From contig NC_007908.1 of NCBI RefSeq assembly GCF_000013605.1, forward strand, positions 3,968,001-4,032,000: a stretch of 64,000 nt of DNA, given 5' to 3'. The first letter of the stretch is position 1. The number at the start of each line of letters is the position of its first letter. Shown piece by piece: positions 27,827 through 43,274 of this stretch. This DNA is from Rhodoferax ferrireducens T118. Its GTDB lineage: Bacteria; Pseudomonadota; Gammaproteobacteria; Burkholderiales; Burkholderiaceae_C. The translations under genes were made by a program, and so were the position numbers. Below the pieces are notes generated by a model. It worked only from the letters and a program-made list of their open reading frames with translations. It was not told where the DNA came from and made no database searches.

Positions 27827-29141
27827 CGATTGGATTGTCCGGGACGGCGTCGCCAGTCACCCGGTTAACTGGCAATAAATGCCCCGGCGAAGGCAGTAAA
27901 CTGGCTTCGGTGTTGTGTGCAAGAAACGTTTGTATCTGATTCCCGCCCTCCGCTCTGAAAACGGAACAGGTGCAATACAAGAGCCGGCCACCCGGCTTGA
28001 GCACTTGCCACAGGGCTTTGAGCAGCCTGGCCTGCGTTGCGACCAGTTGGGCGATGTCCGACTCGCGCCGTAACCAGCGCACGTCGGGGTGCCGTCGCAC
28101 AATGCCAGACGCAGTACAGGGCGCATCCAGCAAAATGGCGTCAAAAAGCTGACCATCCCACCAGGCTGAAACGTTGGCCGCGTCAGCCACCAGCACCCGT
28201 GCCTCTAGTCCCAGGCGTTGCAGCGTTTGATGAATTCGCTCGCAGCGCGCGGGATCAACATCCAGCGCCGTGACCTTGCCCTCGGTTATCTCCAGCAGGT
28301 GCGCGGTTTTCCCGCCTGGGGCGGCACAGGCATCCAGTATCTGCGGCGATCCAGCCGCCGCCAAGCCCGACAGGAGCAGCGGTGCAGCCAACTGCGCGGC
28401 AGCGTCCTGTACCGAAAACAGGCCCTCGGCAAAGCCGGGTAAGGCCTGCACTGGCTTGGCTTGTTCAAGCGTCACACCCGAGCTTCCCGCAGCGCTGGCA
28501 TTCAAGCCGGCATCTTTGAGCAACTGCAAGTAGGGCAACACGGCGGACCGTCTCAGGTTCATCCGCAGGGTCATGGGTGCGTGACGGTTATTGGCCGCAA
28601 GAATGCTTTGCCACTGGTCCGGCCAGTCCTTCTGGAGCCGTTTGATCCACCACAGGGGGTGATTCCACAACGCCACCGGATTTTGATCGGTGAGTTGCAC
28701 CAAGGTGTCACGCTCACGCAAGAATCGACGCAAGCAGGCATTGATAAAACGGGCCTGGGGCTGGGTTGCCGGACTTCTTTTGGCGGCTTCCACCGTCTGA
28801 TTGACCAGGGTAAACACCTCATACGGCGCATCCTGCTCACGCCACGCCAGCGCCAACGCAGTGCAGAGTAACGCGTCGGCGGGCGGCGGCGGACTACGGG
28901 GCGCAAGCAACTGGCGCAGAGCTTCAGCGCGCCCGAGTGAGCGCAGCGCATGGAAAACCAGTGACTGCACGCCTGGCCGCAAATCGGCCGTCACCCCTTC
29001 CAGCGCAGCCGTTGCAGACATGCCGGCGCGTACGCCCAGCAAAACAGCGGCTACCGCCTGCAGCTGTCGCCACAAAGGAATTTTTTGTTCACTTGCATTC
29101 GTTGTCAAAGTTGCACCTGCTGCGTCAGCACGAGACCACAT
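27777..29141 (-). CDS. rsmB: 16S rRNA (cytosine-967 C5) methyltransferase
   Basis: 454 residues. An N-terminal NusB-like RNA-binding domain (about 20-160) precedes the SAM-binding domain, with motif I at DACAAPGGKTAHLLE, the motif IV cysteine in DAPCTASGIVRRHPD and the motif VI cysteine in LLYCTCSVF, which together carry out C5 methylation. It is the first gene of rsmB-DUF4390-ntrY-ntrX, with overlaps suggesting one transcript. The 29141 start lies just past the rpoC terminator. The first 18 residues are weakly supported, and initiation could be somewhat later. Confidence 0.92.
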   Translation of the reverse strand: MWSRADAAGATLTTNASEQKIPLWRQLQAVAAVLLGVRAGMSATAALEGVTADLRPGVQSLVFHALRSLGRAEALRQLLAPRSPPPPADALLCTALALAWREQDAPYEVFTLVNQTVEAAKRSPATQPQARFINACLRRFLRERDTLVQLTDQNPVALWNHPLWWIKRLQKDWPDQWQSILAANNRHAPMTLRMNLRRSAVLPYLQLLKDAGLNASAAGSSGVTLEQAKPVQALPGFAEGLFSVQDAAAQLAAPLLLSGLAAAGSPQILDACAAPGGKTAHLLEITEGKVTALDVDPARCERIHQTLQRLGLEARVLVADAANVSAWWDGQLFDAILLDAPCTASGIVRRHPDVRWLRRESDIAQLVATQARLLKALWQVLKPGGRLLYCTCSVFRAEGGNQIQTFLAHNTEASLLPSPGHLLPVNRVTGDAVPDNPIGDHDGFYYALLEKRAA

Positions 29142-29181
29142 GCCCCGGTCCGGTGGGCACCGTCAAGATTTGCAAAAAAAA

Positions 29182-29216
29182 CGCCTCAAGCCCGCACCAA
29201 ACGGGCTTGAGGCGCT
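29182..29216 (-). terminator. Terminator of the rpoBC operon
   Basis: A 12-bp stem of GCCTCAAGCCCG with CGGGCTTGAGGC around a short loop is followed on the minus strand by a run of eight T. It lies 24 bases after the rpoC stop and just upstream of rsmB. Confidence 0.9.
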
Positions 29217-29239
29217 ATGTTTAACATAGCAATCCGATC

Positions 29240-33457
<4,218 letters not shown>

Positions 33458-33470
33458 GACGCTAATTCCT

Positions 33471-33533
33471 TTTTAATCGGTTGAGGACAGAGCAGACTGC
33501 TGCGCAATCCTGGTCTGTCCCGCAAAACATCAG
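33471..33533 (-). repeat. Hairpin repeat family B, copy 1 (rpoB/rpoC gap)
   Basis: GGTTGAGGACAGAGC...TGGTCTGTCCCGC on the plus strand. GGACAGA (33485-33491) and TCTGTCC (33514-33520) pair. It fills nearly all of the gap between the rpoB stop and the rpoC start, where the ribosome binding site of rpoC abuts it. Confidence 0.8.
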
Positions 33534-33535
33534 GC

Positions 33536-36500
33536 CTAGCCGCGTTCCAGCTCGATATCAATACCGAGTGAGCGAATTTCCTTGACCAGCACATTGAACG
33601 ACTCCGGCATGCCGGCTTCGATCGAATGCTCACCCTTGACAATGCTCTCGTACACCTTGGTACGGCCCTGCACGTCATCTGATTTGACTGTGAGCATTTC
33701 CTGCAACGTGTAGGCAGCCCCGTACGCTTCGAGCGCCCAGACCTCCATCTCACCGAAGCGCTGACCACCAAACTGAGCCTTGCCCCCCAACGGTTGCTGC
33801 GTGACGAGACTGTACGGGCCAGTGGAACGGGCATGCATTTTGTCGTCCACCAAATGGTGCAGCTTCAAATAGTGCATGTAACCAATCGTCGTGGGCCGCT
33901 CAAACGGGTCGCCGGTGCGGCCGTCGTACAGGTAAGCTTGGGTGCGCGCCGGGGTGAGCCCCTTTTGCCTGATCGCATCCTCAGGGTAAGCGAGCTTGAG
34001 CATGGCCCCGATGTCAGCCTCCGATGCGCCGTCAAACACGGGCGTGGCGAACGGCACACCCGACGTCAGATTACCAGCCATTTCCAGCACTTCGTCGTCA
34101 CTCAGTTGAGCCAGGTCTTCCTTGCGACCGGTACCGTTGTAGAGCTCGTCCAGGAACTTGCGCAATTCGGCCACCTTGGCTTCAGCCTGCAACATGTCAC
34201 CAATGCGCTGTCCAATACCTTTTGCAGCCCATCCCAGATGGACTTCGAGCACCTGGCCGATATTCATCCGTGACGGCACACCCAGGGGATTGAGCACAAT
34301 ATCGCAAGGCGTGCCATCCGCCATGAACGGCATGTCTTCAACCGGGACGATCTTGGACACCACGCCCTTGTTGCCGTGGCGGCCGGCCATTTTGTCGCCC
34401 GGTTGCAGATGGCGTTTGACAGCCAGATAAACCTTGACCATCTTCAAGACACCAGCAGGCAACTCGTCGCCTTGGGTCAACTTCTTGCGTTTTTCTTCAA
34501 AGGCGAGATCGAAGCTGTGCCGGGTCTGCTCCATCGAGTTCTTGATGCTCTCCAATTGAGCTGCGACATCGTCTTCAGCCGGACGAATATCAAACCAGTG
34601 GTGTTTTTCAACCGAAGTCAAATACGCCTTGTCAATGGTCGTGCCTTTGGCAAGTTTTTGCGGACCCCCATTGGCCACTTTGCCAACCAGTAACTTCTCG
34701 ATCCGGTCAAATGAATCGGCTTCCACGAGACGCAGTTGGTCATTCAAGTCAAGCCGGAAACGCTTGAGTTCGTCATCAATGATTTGTTGTGCCCGGCGGT
34801 CGCGCACGATGCCTTCGCGGGTAAAGACCTGCACGTCGATCACGGTCCCCTGGGAGCCCTGGTCCACACGCAATGACGTGTCTTTCACGTCACTGGCTTT
34901 TTCACCGAAGATGGCACGCAGCAGCTTCTCTTCCGGTGTCAGTGTGGTCTCGCCCTTGGGGGTAACTTTGCCCACCAGCGTGTCACCCGGCTGAACTTCG
35001 GCGCCAACGTAAATGATGCCGGACTCATCCAGACGATTAAGCTGTTGTTCGCTCAAGTTCGGAATGTCACGGGTGATTTCTTCACAACCAAGTTTGGTAT
35101 CACGCGCCATCACGACCAACTCCTCAATATGAATCGAGGTATAGCGATCGTCTGCCACCACGCGTTCGCTGATCAAAATTGAATCTTCGAAGTTGTAGCC
35201 GTTCCAGGTCATGAAGCCAATGAGCATGTTCTGGCCCAAAGCCAGTTCACCCAGATCGGTGGAAGCACCGTCAGCAATGACGTCTCCCTTGGCCAGCATG
35301 TCGCCCTTTTTGACAATGGGCCGCTGATGGATATTGGTATTTTGATTGGAGCGCTGGTATTTGATGAGGTTGTAAATATCAACACCCACTTCACCGGCTT
35401 GTGCCTCGTCGTCATTGACGCGAATCACAACCCGGGTTGCATCCACGTAATCCACCATGCCGCCCCGCGTTGCAGTCACGACAGTGCCGGAGTCAATCGC
35501 CGCAACGCGCTCAATGCCTGTGCCAACCATTGGCTTTTCCGGGCGCAGAATCGGCACGGCCTGACGCGACATATTTGCACCCATCAAGGCGCGGTTCGCA
35601 TCATCGTGCTCCAGAAACGGCACCAAGGAGGCAGCCACTGACACGATCTGTGCTGGCGACACGTCCATGTATTGCACACGCTCGGGCCCGGCAAAAATCG
35701 TTTCACCTGCTTCACGCGCAGAGATCATCTCGCCCGTGAGCTTGCCGTCCTTATCCAGTACCGCATTGGCCTGCGCGATGACGAATTTACCTTCTTCAAT
35801 CGCCGACAAATAGTCAATCTCCATCGTGACCTTGCCATCAACCACGCGACGATAGGGCGTTTCAATGAAACCGTAATCGTTGAGGCGGGCATACAGCGCC
35901 AGCGAATTGATCAGGCCGATGTTCGGACCTTCTGGCGTTTCAATCGGGCACACGCGACCGTAATGGGTCACGTGCACGTCACGCACTTCAAAGCCGGCGC
36001 GCTCGCGCGTCAAACCACCTGGGCCAAGGGCCGATACGCGGCGCTTGTGGGTGATCTCCGACAACGGGTTGGTCTGATCCATGAACTGGGACAACTGCGA
36101 AGCGCCGAAGAACTCTTTCAGTGCCGCCGAAATGGGCTTGCTGTTGATCAGGTCATGCGGCATGAGTGGCTCCTGCTCGGCCTGACCCAGACGCTCCTTG
36201 ACCGCTTTTTCAATCCGCGCCAGACCGGTCCGGTACTGGTTTTCGGCCAGCTCACCCACGCAACGCACACGCCGGTTGCCAAGGTGGTCAATGTCGTCCA
36301 CGTCGCCGCGACCATTGCGCAAGTCCACCAGAATCTTGACGACTGCCAGGATATCCTCGTTGGTCAGAACCATGGGGCCAGTCGATTCCGGTCGGCCCAT
36401 CTTGGCGTTGAACTTCATCCGGCCGACACGCGACAGATCGTAGGTGTCAGGGTTGTAGAACAAGCGCTGGAACAGCGCCTGCACCGCGTCCTCGGTCGGC

Positions 36501-37648
36501 GGCTCACCCGGGCGCATCATGCGGTAGATGGCCACACGGGCTGCAAATTCGTCCACCGTTTCGTCACTGCGCAAGGTTTGCGAAATGTACGCACCCTGAT
36601 CGAGTTCATTGGTGTAAATACACGGCAGATCCTGCACGCCAGCCAAACGTAGCTTCTTGATCAGTGCTTCCGTGAGTTCCTCATTGGCCTTGGCCAGAAT
36701 TTCACCCGTATCGGTGTCAACGATATTGCGCGCCACCACACGACCCAGCAAGAAATCCTCGGGCACGCTGATGTGCGTGGTGCCAGACTGTTCCAGTTCG
36801 CGGGTGTGGCGGGCCGTCACTCGCTTCTCTTTGGCAACAATCACTTTGCCACTCTTGTCGGTGATATCGAAACGGGCCACTTCACCGCGCAGGCGCTCTG
36901 CCACAAACTCCATTTGGGCACCACTGTCCATCAGACGGAAATTGTCATTGACGAAGAAGTTCGCCAGGATGGACTCATGGTTCAAACCAATGGCCTTGAG
37001 CAGAATCGTGACCGGCATTTTGCGCCGACGATCCACACGGAAGTACAGAAAGTCCTTGGGGTCGAATTCAAAATCGAGCCAGGAACCGCGATATGGAATG
37101 ATTCGGGCCGAGAACAGCAACTTGCCCGAACTGTGAGTTTTGCCCTTGTCGTGTTCAAAGAACACACCGGGGGAACGGTGCAACTGGGAGACGATCACGC
37201 GCTCCGTGCCGTTGATAATAAATGAGCCCTTGGTGGTCATCAGGGGCACTTCGCCCATGTAGACCTCTTGCTCTTTGACCTCTTTGATCACTTTATTTTG
37301 CGAGGTCGACGATTCACGGTCATAAATGAACAGCTGAACCTTGGCGCGCACTGCCGAGGCGAAAGTCAGACCACGGGTCTGGCACTCACGCACGTCGAAA
37401 GCGGGCTTGGCCAGGTTGTACTCGAGATATTTCATCTCGACAAAGCCATTGTGTGAAATGATCGGGAAAGCCGCTTCAAAAGCGGCTTGAAGCCCTTCTG
37501 CTGTTCGCTTTTTGGGGTGAACATCAGCCTGCAGGAACGCGGTGTAGGCATCCTTTTGCATTTGCAACAGGTAAGGAATTTCCAGCACGCTGTCGCGACT
37601 GCCAAAATTTTTGCGAATACGCTTGCGTTCGGTGTATGAGTAAGCCAT
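33536..37648 (-). CDS. rpoB: DNA-directed RNA polymerase subunit beta
   Basis: 1370 residues from the ATG of [16 protein letters not shown], the canonical opening; the frame extends 5 codons upstream without support. The rifampicin-pocket region is wild-type in appearance ([30 protein letters not shown]). GRHGNKGV and the C-terminal [15 protein letters not shown] are also present. It is cotranscribed with rplL upstream and rpoC downstream. Confidence 0.99.
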   Translation of the reverse strand: MAYSYTERKRIRKNFGSRDSVLEIPYLLQMQKDAYTAFLQADVHPKKRTAEGLQAAFEAAFPIISHNGFVEMKYLEYNLAKPAFDVRECQTRGLTFASAVRAKVQLFIYDRESSTSQNKVIKEVKEQEVYMGEVPLMTTKGSFIINGTERVIVSQLHRSPGVFFEHDKGKTHSSGKLLFSARIIPYRGSWLDFEFDPKDFLYFRVDRRRKMPVTILLKAIGLNHESILANFFVNDNFRLMDSGAQMEFVAERLRGEVARFDITDKSGKVIVAKEKRVTARHTRELEQSGTTHISVPEDFLLGRVVARNIVDTDTGEILAKANEELTEALIKKLRLAGVQDLPCIYTNELDQGAYISQTLRSDETVDEFAARVAIYRMMRPGEPPTEDAVQALFQRLFYNPDTYDLSRVGRMKFNAKMGRPESTGPMVLTNEDILAVVKILVDLRNGRGDVDDIDHLGNRRVRCVGELAENQYRTGLARIEKAVKERLGQAEQEPLMPHDLINSKPISAALKEFFGASQLSQFMDQTNPLSEITHKRRVSALGPGGLTRERAGFEVRDVHVTHYGRVCPIETPEGPNIGLINSLALYARLNDYGFIETPYRRVVDGKVTMEIDYLSAIEEGKFVIAQANAVLDKDGKLTGEMISAREAGETIFAGPERVQYMDVSPAQIVSVAASLVPFLEHDDANRALMGANMSRQAVPILRPEKPMVGTGIERVAAIDSGTVVTATRGGMVDYVDATRVVIRVNDDEAQAGEVGVDIYNLIKYQRSNQNTNIHQRPIVKKGDMLAKGDVIADGASTDLGELALGQNMLIGFMTWNGYNFEDSILISERVVADDRYTSIHIEELVVMARDTKLGCEEITRDIPNLSEQQLNRLDESGIIYVGAEVQPGDTLVGKVTPKGETTLTPEEKLLRAIFGEKASDVKDTSLRVDQGSQGTVIDVQVFTREGIVRDRRAQQIIDDELKRFRLDLNDQLRLVEADSFDRIEKLLVGKVANGGPQKLAKGTTIDKAYLTSVEKHHWFDIRPAEDDVAAQLESIKNSMEQTRHSFDLAFEEKRKKLTQGDELPAGVLKMVKVYLAVKRHLQPGDKMAGRHGNKGVVSKIVPVEDMPFMADGTPCDIVLNPLGVPSRMNIGQVLEVHLGWAAKGIGQRIGDMLQAEAKVAELRKFLDELYNGTGRKEDLAQLSDDEVLEMAGNLTSGVPFATPVFDGASEADIGAMLKLAYPEDAIRQKGLTPARTQAYLYDGRTGDPFERPTTIGYMHYLKLHHLVDDKMHARSTGPYSLVTQQPLGGKAQFGGQRFGEMEVWALEAYGAAYTLQEMLTVKSDDVQGRTKVYESIVKGEHSIEAGMPESFNVLVKEIRSLGIDIELERG

Positions 37649-37818
37649 GAGATCTCCGGGCAAAGACTAAGGAATCCTGGGGGTCCTAGGCGACTGTTAA
37701 ATTGAGTCCCCAATGTCTCAATATTTTTCTTGGTGATTGGCCACTACCAATCATTGGCGGACGGTCATGCATTGCGCATGACCCGAACCAAGGCATCTTC
37801 TGCAGTCGGGATCAGAAG

Positions 37819-37905
37819 ACACTGAAAAACAGACCTTGAGTCTGTTTTTCAGTGCTCTCTCATAAGCAGCAAAGGCTGGGGCCCTTTTGGAGCACCCAGC
37901 CTCTC
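37819..37905 (-). promoter_or_regulatory. Tandem hairpins between rplL and rpoB
   Basis: ACTGAAAAACAGAC (37821-37834) and its exact complement (37840-37853) give a 14-bp stem with a 5-base loop. A second hairpin, GGCTGGG with CCCAGCC, lies between it and the rplL stop. In E. coli the rplL-rpoB gap carries a partial terminator and an RNase III site that lower rpoBC expression relative to rplJL; the same role is inferred here. No T tract of terminator strength follows the long stem. Confidence 0.6.
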
Positions 37906-37917
37906 TTGAGAGCTCAA

Positions 37918-38289
37918 TTACTTGAGTTCGGCCTTGGCGCCAGCGTCCAGCAACTTCTTCAAGGCGGCTTCAGCATCAACCTTGGAAACGCCTTCCTTGA
38001 CGTTCTTCGGAGCACCATCCACCATGTCTTTGGCTTCCTTCAGGCCCAGGCCCGTAATTTCGCGCACAGCCTTGATGACTGACACCTTGGCGGCACCAGC
38101 TTCCAGCAACACGACGTTGAATTCGGTCTTCTCTTCAGCCACAGCGGCAACAGCGCCACCGGCAGCGGGTGCCGACATAGCTGCGGCGCTCACGCCAAAT
38201 TTCTCTTCGATGGCTTTCACCAGGTCGTTGAGTTCCATGACCGTCATGCTGTCCAGCGCGGTCAAAAATGCGTCTTTATCGAATGCCAT
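37918..38289 (-). CDS. rplL: 50S ribosomal protein L7/L12
   Basis: 123 residues. The N-terminal dimerisation helix region ([27 protein letters not shown], given by its ends), an Ala/Gly-rich hinge ([13 protein letters not shown]) and the C-terminal domain with EKTEFNVVL and [15 protein letters not shown] are all standard. It forms the flexible stalk that recruits translation GTPases. It follows rplJ by 42 bp in the same transcript. Confidence 0.98.
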   Translation of the reverse strand: MAFDKDAFLTALDSMTVMELNDLVKAIEEKFGVSAAAMSAPAAGGAVAAVAEEKTEFNVVLLEAGAAKVSVIKAVREITGLGLKEAKDMVDGAPKNVKEGVSKVDAEAALKKLLDAGAKAELK

Positions 38290-38331
38290 TTTTATTTCCT
38301 AACAATATTGGTTACTACGCGTTGCCCGCAA

Positions 38332-38883
38332 TCAAGCTGCAACTGCCTCTGCGGCGGCTTCTACCGGTGCGTCTGCCACACCAGCGCCTTTTTTCTCCGC
38401 GATCGCTGCCAGCACACGTGCTGTACGCGAAATTGGAGACTGCATCAAGCCCAGCAACTGTGCCAACAACACTTCCTTGGAGGGAATGCTTGCCAGTTGC
38501 TTTACGCCGTTCACGTCCAGTGCTTTTCCGCCGTATGCGCCCCCACGAATCACCAACTTGACGTTGGTCTTCGCGAAGTCAGCCACCACTCGCGCGGCAG
38601 CCACTGCATCTTCAGAGAAGCCATAGATCAGCGGACCGGTCATCAGGTCGGACACAATTTCAAATCCGCTACCCGTGACAGCACGGCGAGCCAAGGTGTT
38701 CTTCAACACACTCAGACTCACGCCATTGCTGCGCGCGGTGGAGCGCAATTTGGTCATGTCAGCGACCGTGATGCCACGGTATTCCGCCATCACGAGCGTT
38801 TGAGCTTTTGCGGCGAGGCCAGTCACATCACTGATGACCGCTTCTTTCTCACTGCGATTAAGACTCAAGATCAACTCCTTCAA
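38332..38883 (-). CDS. rplJ: 50S ribosomal protein L10
   Basis: 183 residues, somewhat longer than E. coli (165) because of an alanine-rich C-terminal tail. The [16 protein letters not shown] start appears after a short MKELIL prefix; translation may begin at 38883 or a few codons later. [17 protein letters not shown] and [15 protein letters not shown] are diagnostic. L10 anchors the L7/L12 stalk and, with it, binds its own mRNA leader to repress translation in other bacteria. Confidence 0.96.
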   Translation of the reverse strand: MKELILSLNRSEKEAVISDVTGLAAKAQTLVMAEYRGITVADMTKLRSTARSNGVSLSVLKNTLARRAVTGSGFEIVSDLMTGPLIYGFSEDAVAAARVVADFAKTNVKLVIRGGAYGGKALDVNGVKQLASIPSKEVLLAQLLGLMQSPISRTARVLAAIAEKKGAGVADAPVEAAAEAVAA

Positions 38884-39136
38884 AATGTGCTTGTCGGCAA
38901 ATTGCCTTCAAACACGCCACATTGCAGCGACCAACTGTTTCGGAAACATGTTCCATCTGCAGCGGGATCGCCATCTGCGTTGGCTCAAGCCCTGGCTAAC
39001 CCAGGGCCCATTGATTAAGTGCTTGTCCGTACCGGCACGGCCTGCACACCAACGGTCTCGGATGACCTGCTCATACCAATCAGCATGAACAGCCCACCAC
39101 ATCAGGCCACCTTTTAAAGTGGCCGGAATCTCTTAA
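38884..39136 (-). promoter_or_regulatory. rplA-rplJ gap with probable L10 leader
   Basis: These 253 bases between rplA and rplJ hold no gene. A stem of GGCCAC with GTGGCC (around 39104-39127) follows the rplA stop. The rest is expected to hold the rplJL promoter and the structured L10 leader known from proteobacteria. I infer the leader from its position; I did not derive its fold. Confidence 0.4.
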
Positions 39137-39832
39137 CTACGCGGCGATGCTTTGCAGGTCCACACGGATACCCACACCCATCGTGCTTGAAACCGCCACT
39201 TTTTTCAGATAAACACCCTTGCTCGTAGCTGGCTTGGCCTTGGTCAAAGCGTCTACCAGCGCGGCCAGATTGCCCTGCAGCTTGTCTGTGTCGAACGAGC
39301 GACGGCCAATCGTGGAGTGCACGATACCGGCTTTGTCGACGCGGAACTGCACTTGACCGGCCTTGGCGTTCTTGACAGCCGTTGCCACGTCCGGCGTCAC
39401 GGTACCCACCTTGGGGTTAGGCATCAATCCGCGTGGACCGAGAATCTGACCCAAGGTGCCCACAACGCGCATCGCATCAGGCGCTGCAATCACAATATCA
39501 AACGGCATATCGCCGGCTTTGATCATGGCGGCCAAATCGTCCATACCCACGATGTCAGCGCCCGCCGCCTTGGCTTCTTCAGCCTTGGCACCCTGAGCAA
39601 ACACCGCAACGCGCTTGGTCTTGCCAGTGCCATTGGGCAGCACGACAGCGCCGCGCACCACTTGGTCCGACTTTTTGGCATCAATGCCGAGCTGAACCGC
39701 CACGTCGATAGATTCATCGAACTTGGCTGTTGCACACTCTTTCACGAGACCCAATGCGTCTGCCAGGGGATACAGCTTGTTGCTGTCAACTTTTCCCTGG
39801 AAGGATTTTTGTTTTTTGGTGAGCTGGGTCAT
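39137..39832 (-). CDS. rplA: 50S ribosomal protein L1
   Basis: 231 residues with the L1 segments [20 protein letters not shown] (N-terminal RNA-binding face) and [20 protein letters not shown]1 forms the mobile stalk near the E site and represses translation of its own operon in other bacteria. The rplK stop and rplA start are adjacent (39833/39832), consistent with coupled translation. Confidence 0.99.
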
Positions 39833-40264
39833 TTAAACACCCTCCACATTCACGCCCATCGAACGGGCAGAACCGGCAATGGTACGAACTGCGGCATCCA
39901 TATCGGCAGCAGTCAAATCTTTCATCTTTGTTTTGGCGATCTCTTCAAGCTGGGCGCGTGTGATCTTGCCAACCTTGACAGACTGTGGCGTGGCCGAGCC
40001 TTTGGTCACTCCGACTGCCTTTTTGATCAGGATCGACGACGGCGGCGACTTGATGACAAAAGTAAAGCTTTTGTCTGCAAAAGCGGTGATAACCACCGGC
40101 AGCGGCAGACCGGGCTCAATGCCCTGGGTCTGCGCGTTGAACGCCTTGCAGAATTCCATAATATTCAAGCCACGCTGACCCAAAGCTGGGCCAATGGGTG
40201 GTGACGGATTGGCTTTGCCTGCTGGTACTTGCAGTTTGACAAAACCGACGATTTTTTTCGCCAT
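39833..40264 (-). CDS. rplK: 50S ribosomal protein L11
   Basis: 143 residues. The N-terminal [20 protein letters not shown] and [19 protein letters not shown], and the C-terminal rRNA-binding domain ([31 protein letters not shown]), are canonical. L11 binds the GTPase-associated centre of 23S rRNA. The upstream gap to nusG (186 bases) holds a copy of hairpin repeat B beside the nusG stop. Confidence 0.99.
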
Positions 40265-40390
40265 GCTTTTCTCCTTGCGGGTAATGACGCCCGGCCCCTG
40301 CTTTAGATTTGCGGGCCCTGGCTCCCCGGGGTTAACGACTCTCTACATTTCAATACCTGGCACCGAGTCGGGAAGCGCCAAGCAAACGAT

Positions 40391-40450
40391 CAGTTGAGGA
40401 CAGAGCTGGCTCGCCATGCGTAGCTACAGCCTGTCCCACGAGGTCTCAGC
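40391..40450 (-). repeat. Hairpin repeat family B, copy 2 (after nusG)
   Basis: CAGTTGAGGACAGAGC...CCTGTCCCACGAGGTCTCAG. One stem position differs from the other copies (CCTGTCC for TCTGTCC). It ends one base before the nusG stop codon and is read in the nusG-rplK transcript. Confidence 0.75.
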
Positions 40451-41059
40451 TTATGTTTTCTCAATCTGAGAAAAATCAAGTTCCACTGGCGTGGCGCGGC
40501 CAAAGATTGTAACCGCGACGCGAACTTTGCTCTTTTCGTAGTTGACGTCTTCCACCGAGCCATTGAAATCGGTAAAAGGTCCATCCTTGACGCGCACAAA
40601 CTCACCCACCTCAAATTCAACTTTGTGACGCGGCTTCTCGGTGCCTTCCTGCATCTGGTTGACGATCTTCAAGACTTCCGCCTCCGAGATCGGCGCCGGG
40701 CGGGTCTTCAGACCGCCGACAAAACCAGTGACCTTGTTGGTGTGCTTGACCAGGTGCCAGGTATCGTCGTCCATCACCATTTCAACCAGCACATAGCCTG
40801 GGAAAAACTTGCGTTCAGTCGTTTTTTTCTGACCATTCTTGATCTCGACCACTTCCTCCATGGGAACCAGAATGCGGCCAAATTTATGCTGCATACCAGA
40901 GCGATTGATGCGCTCCGTGATGTTGCGCTCAACCGCTTTTTCCATGCCTGAATAAGCATGAACAACGTACCAACGCAAATCGGGATTGGTCGGCGCCGTT
41001 GCCAGAACCTGCGCTGCCGCAGGCGTTTCAGTTGCCGGGGTTTCTACAGCGTCATTCAT
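40451..41059 (-). CDS. nusG: Transcription termination/antitermination factor NusG
   Basis: 202 residues. After a low-complexity N-terminal extension of about 25 residues comes the NGN domain ([29 protein letters not shown]) and then the KOW domain ([22 protein letters not shown], given by its ends). It binds RNA polymerase beta' and couples to Rho or ribosomal S10. The ATG shares one base with the secE TAA (TAATG), so the two are translationally coupled. Confidence 0.98.
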   Translation of the reverse strand: MNDAVETPATETPAAAQVLATAPTNPDLRWYVVHAYSGMEKAVERNITERINRSGMQHKFGRILVPMEEVVEIKNGQKKTTERKFFPGYVLVEMVMDDDTWHLVKHTNKVTGFVGGLKTRPAPISEAEVLKIVNQMQEGTEKPRHKVEFEVGEFVRVKDGPFTDFNGSVEDVNYEKSKVRVAVTIFGRATPVELDFSQIEKT

Positions 41060-41442
41060 TATTTTTTCCACCCCAGAATCAAGTCATAAAACAGCCACTC
41101 AAGCGTCTTGTCCGTCAGCCAGAGAAATAAAGCCATCAGCAGCACAAAGCCAAACACATAAGCTGTCATTTGAATGGCTTCTTTGCGCGCGGGCCAAACG
41201 ACTTTTTTAACCTCTCGCCAGGCGTCTTGACCGAAGGCGTACAGGGCTTTGCCCGGCTCGGATGTAAAAAAAACAACCACGGCGGCCGCCAAACCCAGCA
41301 GCAAAGCACCCCATTGAACCAGTTGCCCTTGCTTGCCGAACAAATAAAAGGCTGCAAGCGCGGCCACAACCAACACGGCGGCTGTCGCAAGTTTGGCCTT
41401 ATCGGCGCCGGTACTGACAGTTTCAACTTGTGTGGTGGCCAT
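41059..41442 (-). CDS. secE: Preprotein translocase subunit SecE
   Basis: 127 residues with three predicted membrane helices, the long proteobacterial form. The amphipathic [19 protein letters not shown] segment before the last helix is the conserved SecE signature. It clamps SecY in the inner membrane. It starts at the ATG of MATTQVET and runs into nusG by one base. Confidence 0.97.
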   Translation of the reverse strand: MATTQVETVSTGADKAKLATAAVLVVAALAAFYLFGKQGQLVQWGALLLGLAAAVVVFFTSEPGKALYAFGQDAWREVKKVVWPARKEAIQMTAYVFGFVLLMALFLWLTDKTLEWLFYDLILGWKK

Positions 41443-41553
41443 TTTTCTCAATCTCGTACTTTTGCTGCATCAAATCAAATTCAGCCGTCTTGAGACGCTG
41501 AAGCCCGCTATTCGCATAGCGGGCCGGGAATCCACCTCATCGTGCGAATCTGG

Positions 41554-41629
41554 TGGCAGGGGCGGAAGGAATCGAACCATCAACCTTCGGTTTTGGAGAC
41601 CGACGCTCTGCCAATTGAGCTACGCCCCT
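41554..41629 (-). tRNA. tRNA-Trp (CCA)
   Basis: 76 nt with encoded CCA. The 5' AGGGGCG pairs with CGCCCCT; the anticodon arm GGTCTCCAAAACC gives CCA. It lies between tuf and secE, the usual place in this operon. Confidence 0.97.
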
Positions 41630-41643
41630 ACAAATAAAATCTT

Positions 41644-42834
41644 CTATGCGATGATCTTCGCAACCACACCGGCACCGACCGTCTTGCCACCTTCGCGGAT
41701 GGCGAAACGCAGGCCTTCTTCCATGGCGATCGGGTTGATCAGCTTGACGATGATCGACACGTTGTCGCCCGGCATCACCATTTCTTTGCCTTCCGGCAAC
41801 TCGATCGCACCGGTCACGTCCGTGGTACGGAAGTAGAACTGGGGACGGTAGTTGTTGAAGAACGGGGTGTGCCGGCCACCTTCGTCTTTGGACAAGACAT
41901 AGATCTCGCCCGTGAAGTGGGTGTGCGGTTTGATCGAACCGGGCTTGCACAGCACTTGGCCGCGCTGCACGTCTTCACGCTTGGTGCCGCGCAGCAAGAT
42001 GCCGACGTTGTCACCCGCTTGACCTTGGTCGAGCAGTTTGCGGAACATTTCGACGCCCGTGCAGGTGGTCTTTTGGGTGTCGTGGATGCCGACGATTTCG
42101 ATTTCTTCGCCGACTTTGATGATGCCGCGTTCAACGCGGCCGGTCACCACGGTGCCACGACCGGAGATCGAGAACACGTCTTCGACGGGCATCAGGAAGG
42201 CGCCATCAATGGCACGTTCCGGCAGGGGAATGTAGCTGTCCAGCGCATCAGCGAGTTTCATGATGGCTTGTTCGCCCATGGGGCCTTTGTCGCCTTCCAT
42301 GGCGAGTTTGGCCGAGCCATGGATGATGGGGGTGGTGTCGCCCGGGAACTCGTACTTGTCGAGCAGTTCACGCACTTCCATTTCAACGAGTTCGAGCAGT
42401 TCGGCGTCGTCGACCATGTCGCATTTGTTCAGGAACACGATGATGTAAGGCACGCCGACCTGGCGCGCCAGCAGGATGTGTTCGCGGGTTTGCGGCATGG
42501 GGCCGTCAGCGGCGGACACGACCAGAATGGCGCCGTCCATTTGCGCCGCGCCGGTGATCATGTTCTTCACATAGTCAGCGTGGCCGGGGCAATCGACGTG
42601 GGCGTAATGGCGATTGGCGGTCTCGTACTCGACGTGGGCCGTGTTGATGGTGATGCCGCGCGCTTTTTCTTCGGGCGCTGCATCGATCTGGTCGTAGGCC
42701 TTGGCGGTGCCGCCAAATTTGGCCGCCAGCACGCTGGTGATAGCCGCTGTCAGGGTGGTCTTGCCGTGATCGACGTGGCCAATGGTGCCGACGTTGACGT
42801 GCGGCTTGCTACGCGAAAATTTTTCTTTTCCCAT
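41644..42834 (-). CDS. tuf: Elongation factor Tu
   Basis: 396 residues. GHVDHGKT (P loop), DCPGHADYV (G3), NKCDMVDD (G4) and GSAKLA (G5) define the GTPase, followed by beta-barrel domains 2 and 3. EF-Tu delivers aminoacyl-tRNA to the ribosome. Proteobacteria often carry a second copy near the str operon, which is outside this window. It is flanked by tRNA-Thr and tRNA-Trp in the same direction. Confidence 0.99.
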   Translation of the reverse strand: MGKEKFSRSKPHVNVGTIGHVDHGKTTLTAAITSVLAAKFGGTAKAYDQIDAAPEEKARGITINTAHVEYETANRHYAHVDCPGHADYVKNMITGAAQMDGAILVVSAADGPMPQTREHILLARQVGVPYIIVFLNKCDMVDDAELLELVEMEVRELLDKYEFPGDTTPIIHGSAKLAMEGDKGPMGEQAIMKLADALDSYIPLPERAIDGAFLMPVEDVFSISGRGTVVTGRVERGIIKVGEEIEIVGIHDTQKTTCTGVEMFRKLLDQGQAGDNVGILLRGTKREDVQRGQVLCKPGSIKPHTHFTGEIYVLSKDEGGRHTPFFNNYRPQFYFRTTDVTGAIELPEGKEMVMPGDNVSIIVKLINPIAMEEGLRFAIREGGKTVGAGVVAKIIA

Positions 42835-42876
42835 TTTCAGACTCCGAAAAGTGAAGGACTGTCAAATCAAAAATCA

Positions 42877-42951
42877 TGGTGCCCATTCCGGGAATCGGAC
42901 CCGGGACCTCTCCCTTACCAAGGGAGTGCTCTGCCACTGAGCCAAATGGGC
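42877..42951 (-). tRNA. tRNA-Thr (GGT)
   Basis: 75 nt with encoded CCA. The acceptor is GCCCATT with AATGGGC, the anticodon arm CCCTTGGTAAGGG holds GGT, and the T-arm is GGGTCCGATTCCC. It lies directly upstream of tuf. Confidence 0.97.
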
Positions 42952-43012
42952 CTGTGCGACCCGTCAAATACAGGTCACCAAAAACTACATAACCATCCCA
43001 GCACATCAAATA

Positions 43013-43086
43013 TGGAGCGGGGTAGGAGAATCGAACTCCTCGCTTTAGCTTGGAAGGCTAAGGTATTACCACTATACGAACCCCGC
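43013..43086 (-). tRNA. tRNA-Gly (TCC)
   Basis: 74 nt with encoded CCA. The acceptor is GCGGGGT with ACCCCGC, the anticodon arm AGCCTTCCAAGCT holds TCC, and the D-arm lacks extra bases, as usual for Gly. Confidence 0.97.
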
Positions 43087-43174
43087 ACAAGCTTGCAAAA
43101 CAAGCAGCCGCTGCGGCGTCCCCGCATACACATGAACACGCGCTCCGACGGCGAACCAACATTCAATTCATCAC

Positions 43175-43260
43175 TGGTGGAGAGGGATGGATTCGAACCA
43201 TCGTACTCGTAAGAGGGCAGATTTACAGTCTGCTGCCATTAACCACTCGGCCACCTCTCC
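43175..43260 (-). tRNA. tRNA-Tyr (GTA)
   Basis: 86 nt with a long variable arm and encoded CCA. The acceptor is GGAGAGG with CCTCTCC, and the anticodon arm AGACTGTAAATCT holds GTA. It is the first gene of the tRNA-tuf-secE-nusG block. Confidence 0.97.
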
Positions 43261-43274
43261 TTGGTGAACCGTGG

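Noticed and set aside
41869-43212. 447-codon frame antisense to tuf running over three tRNA genes
   Set aside because: It overlaps tRNA-Thr, tRNA-Gly and tRNA-Tyr and mirrors tuf; it cannot be a gene.
42835-43260. Repeated short inverted repeats in this stretch as a CRISPR or repeat array
   Set aside because: They are the arms of three tRNA genes.
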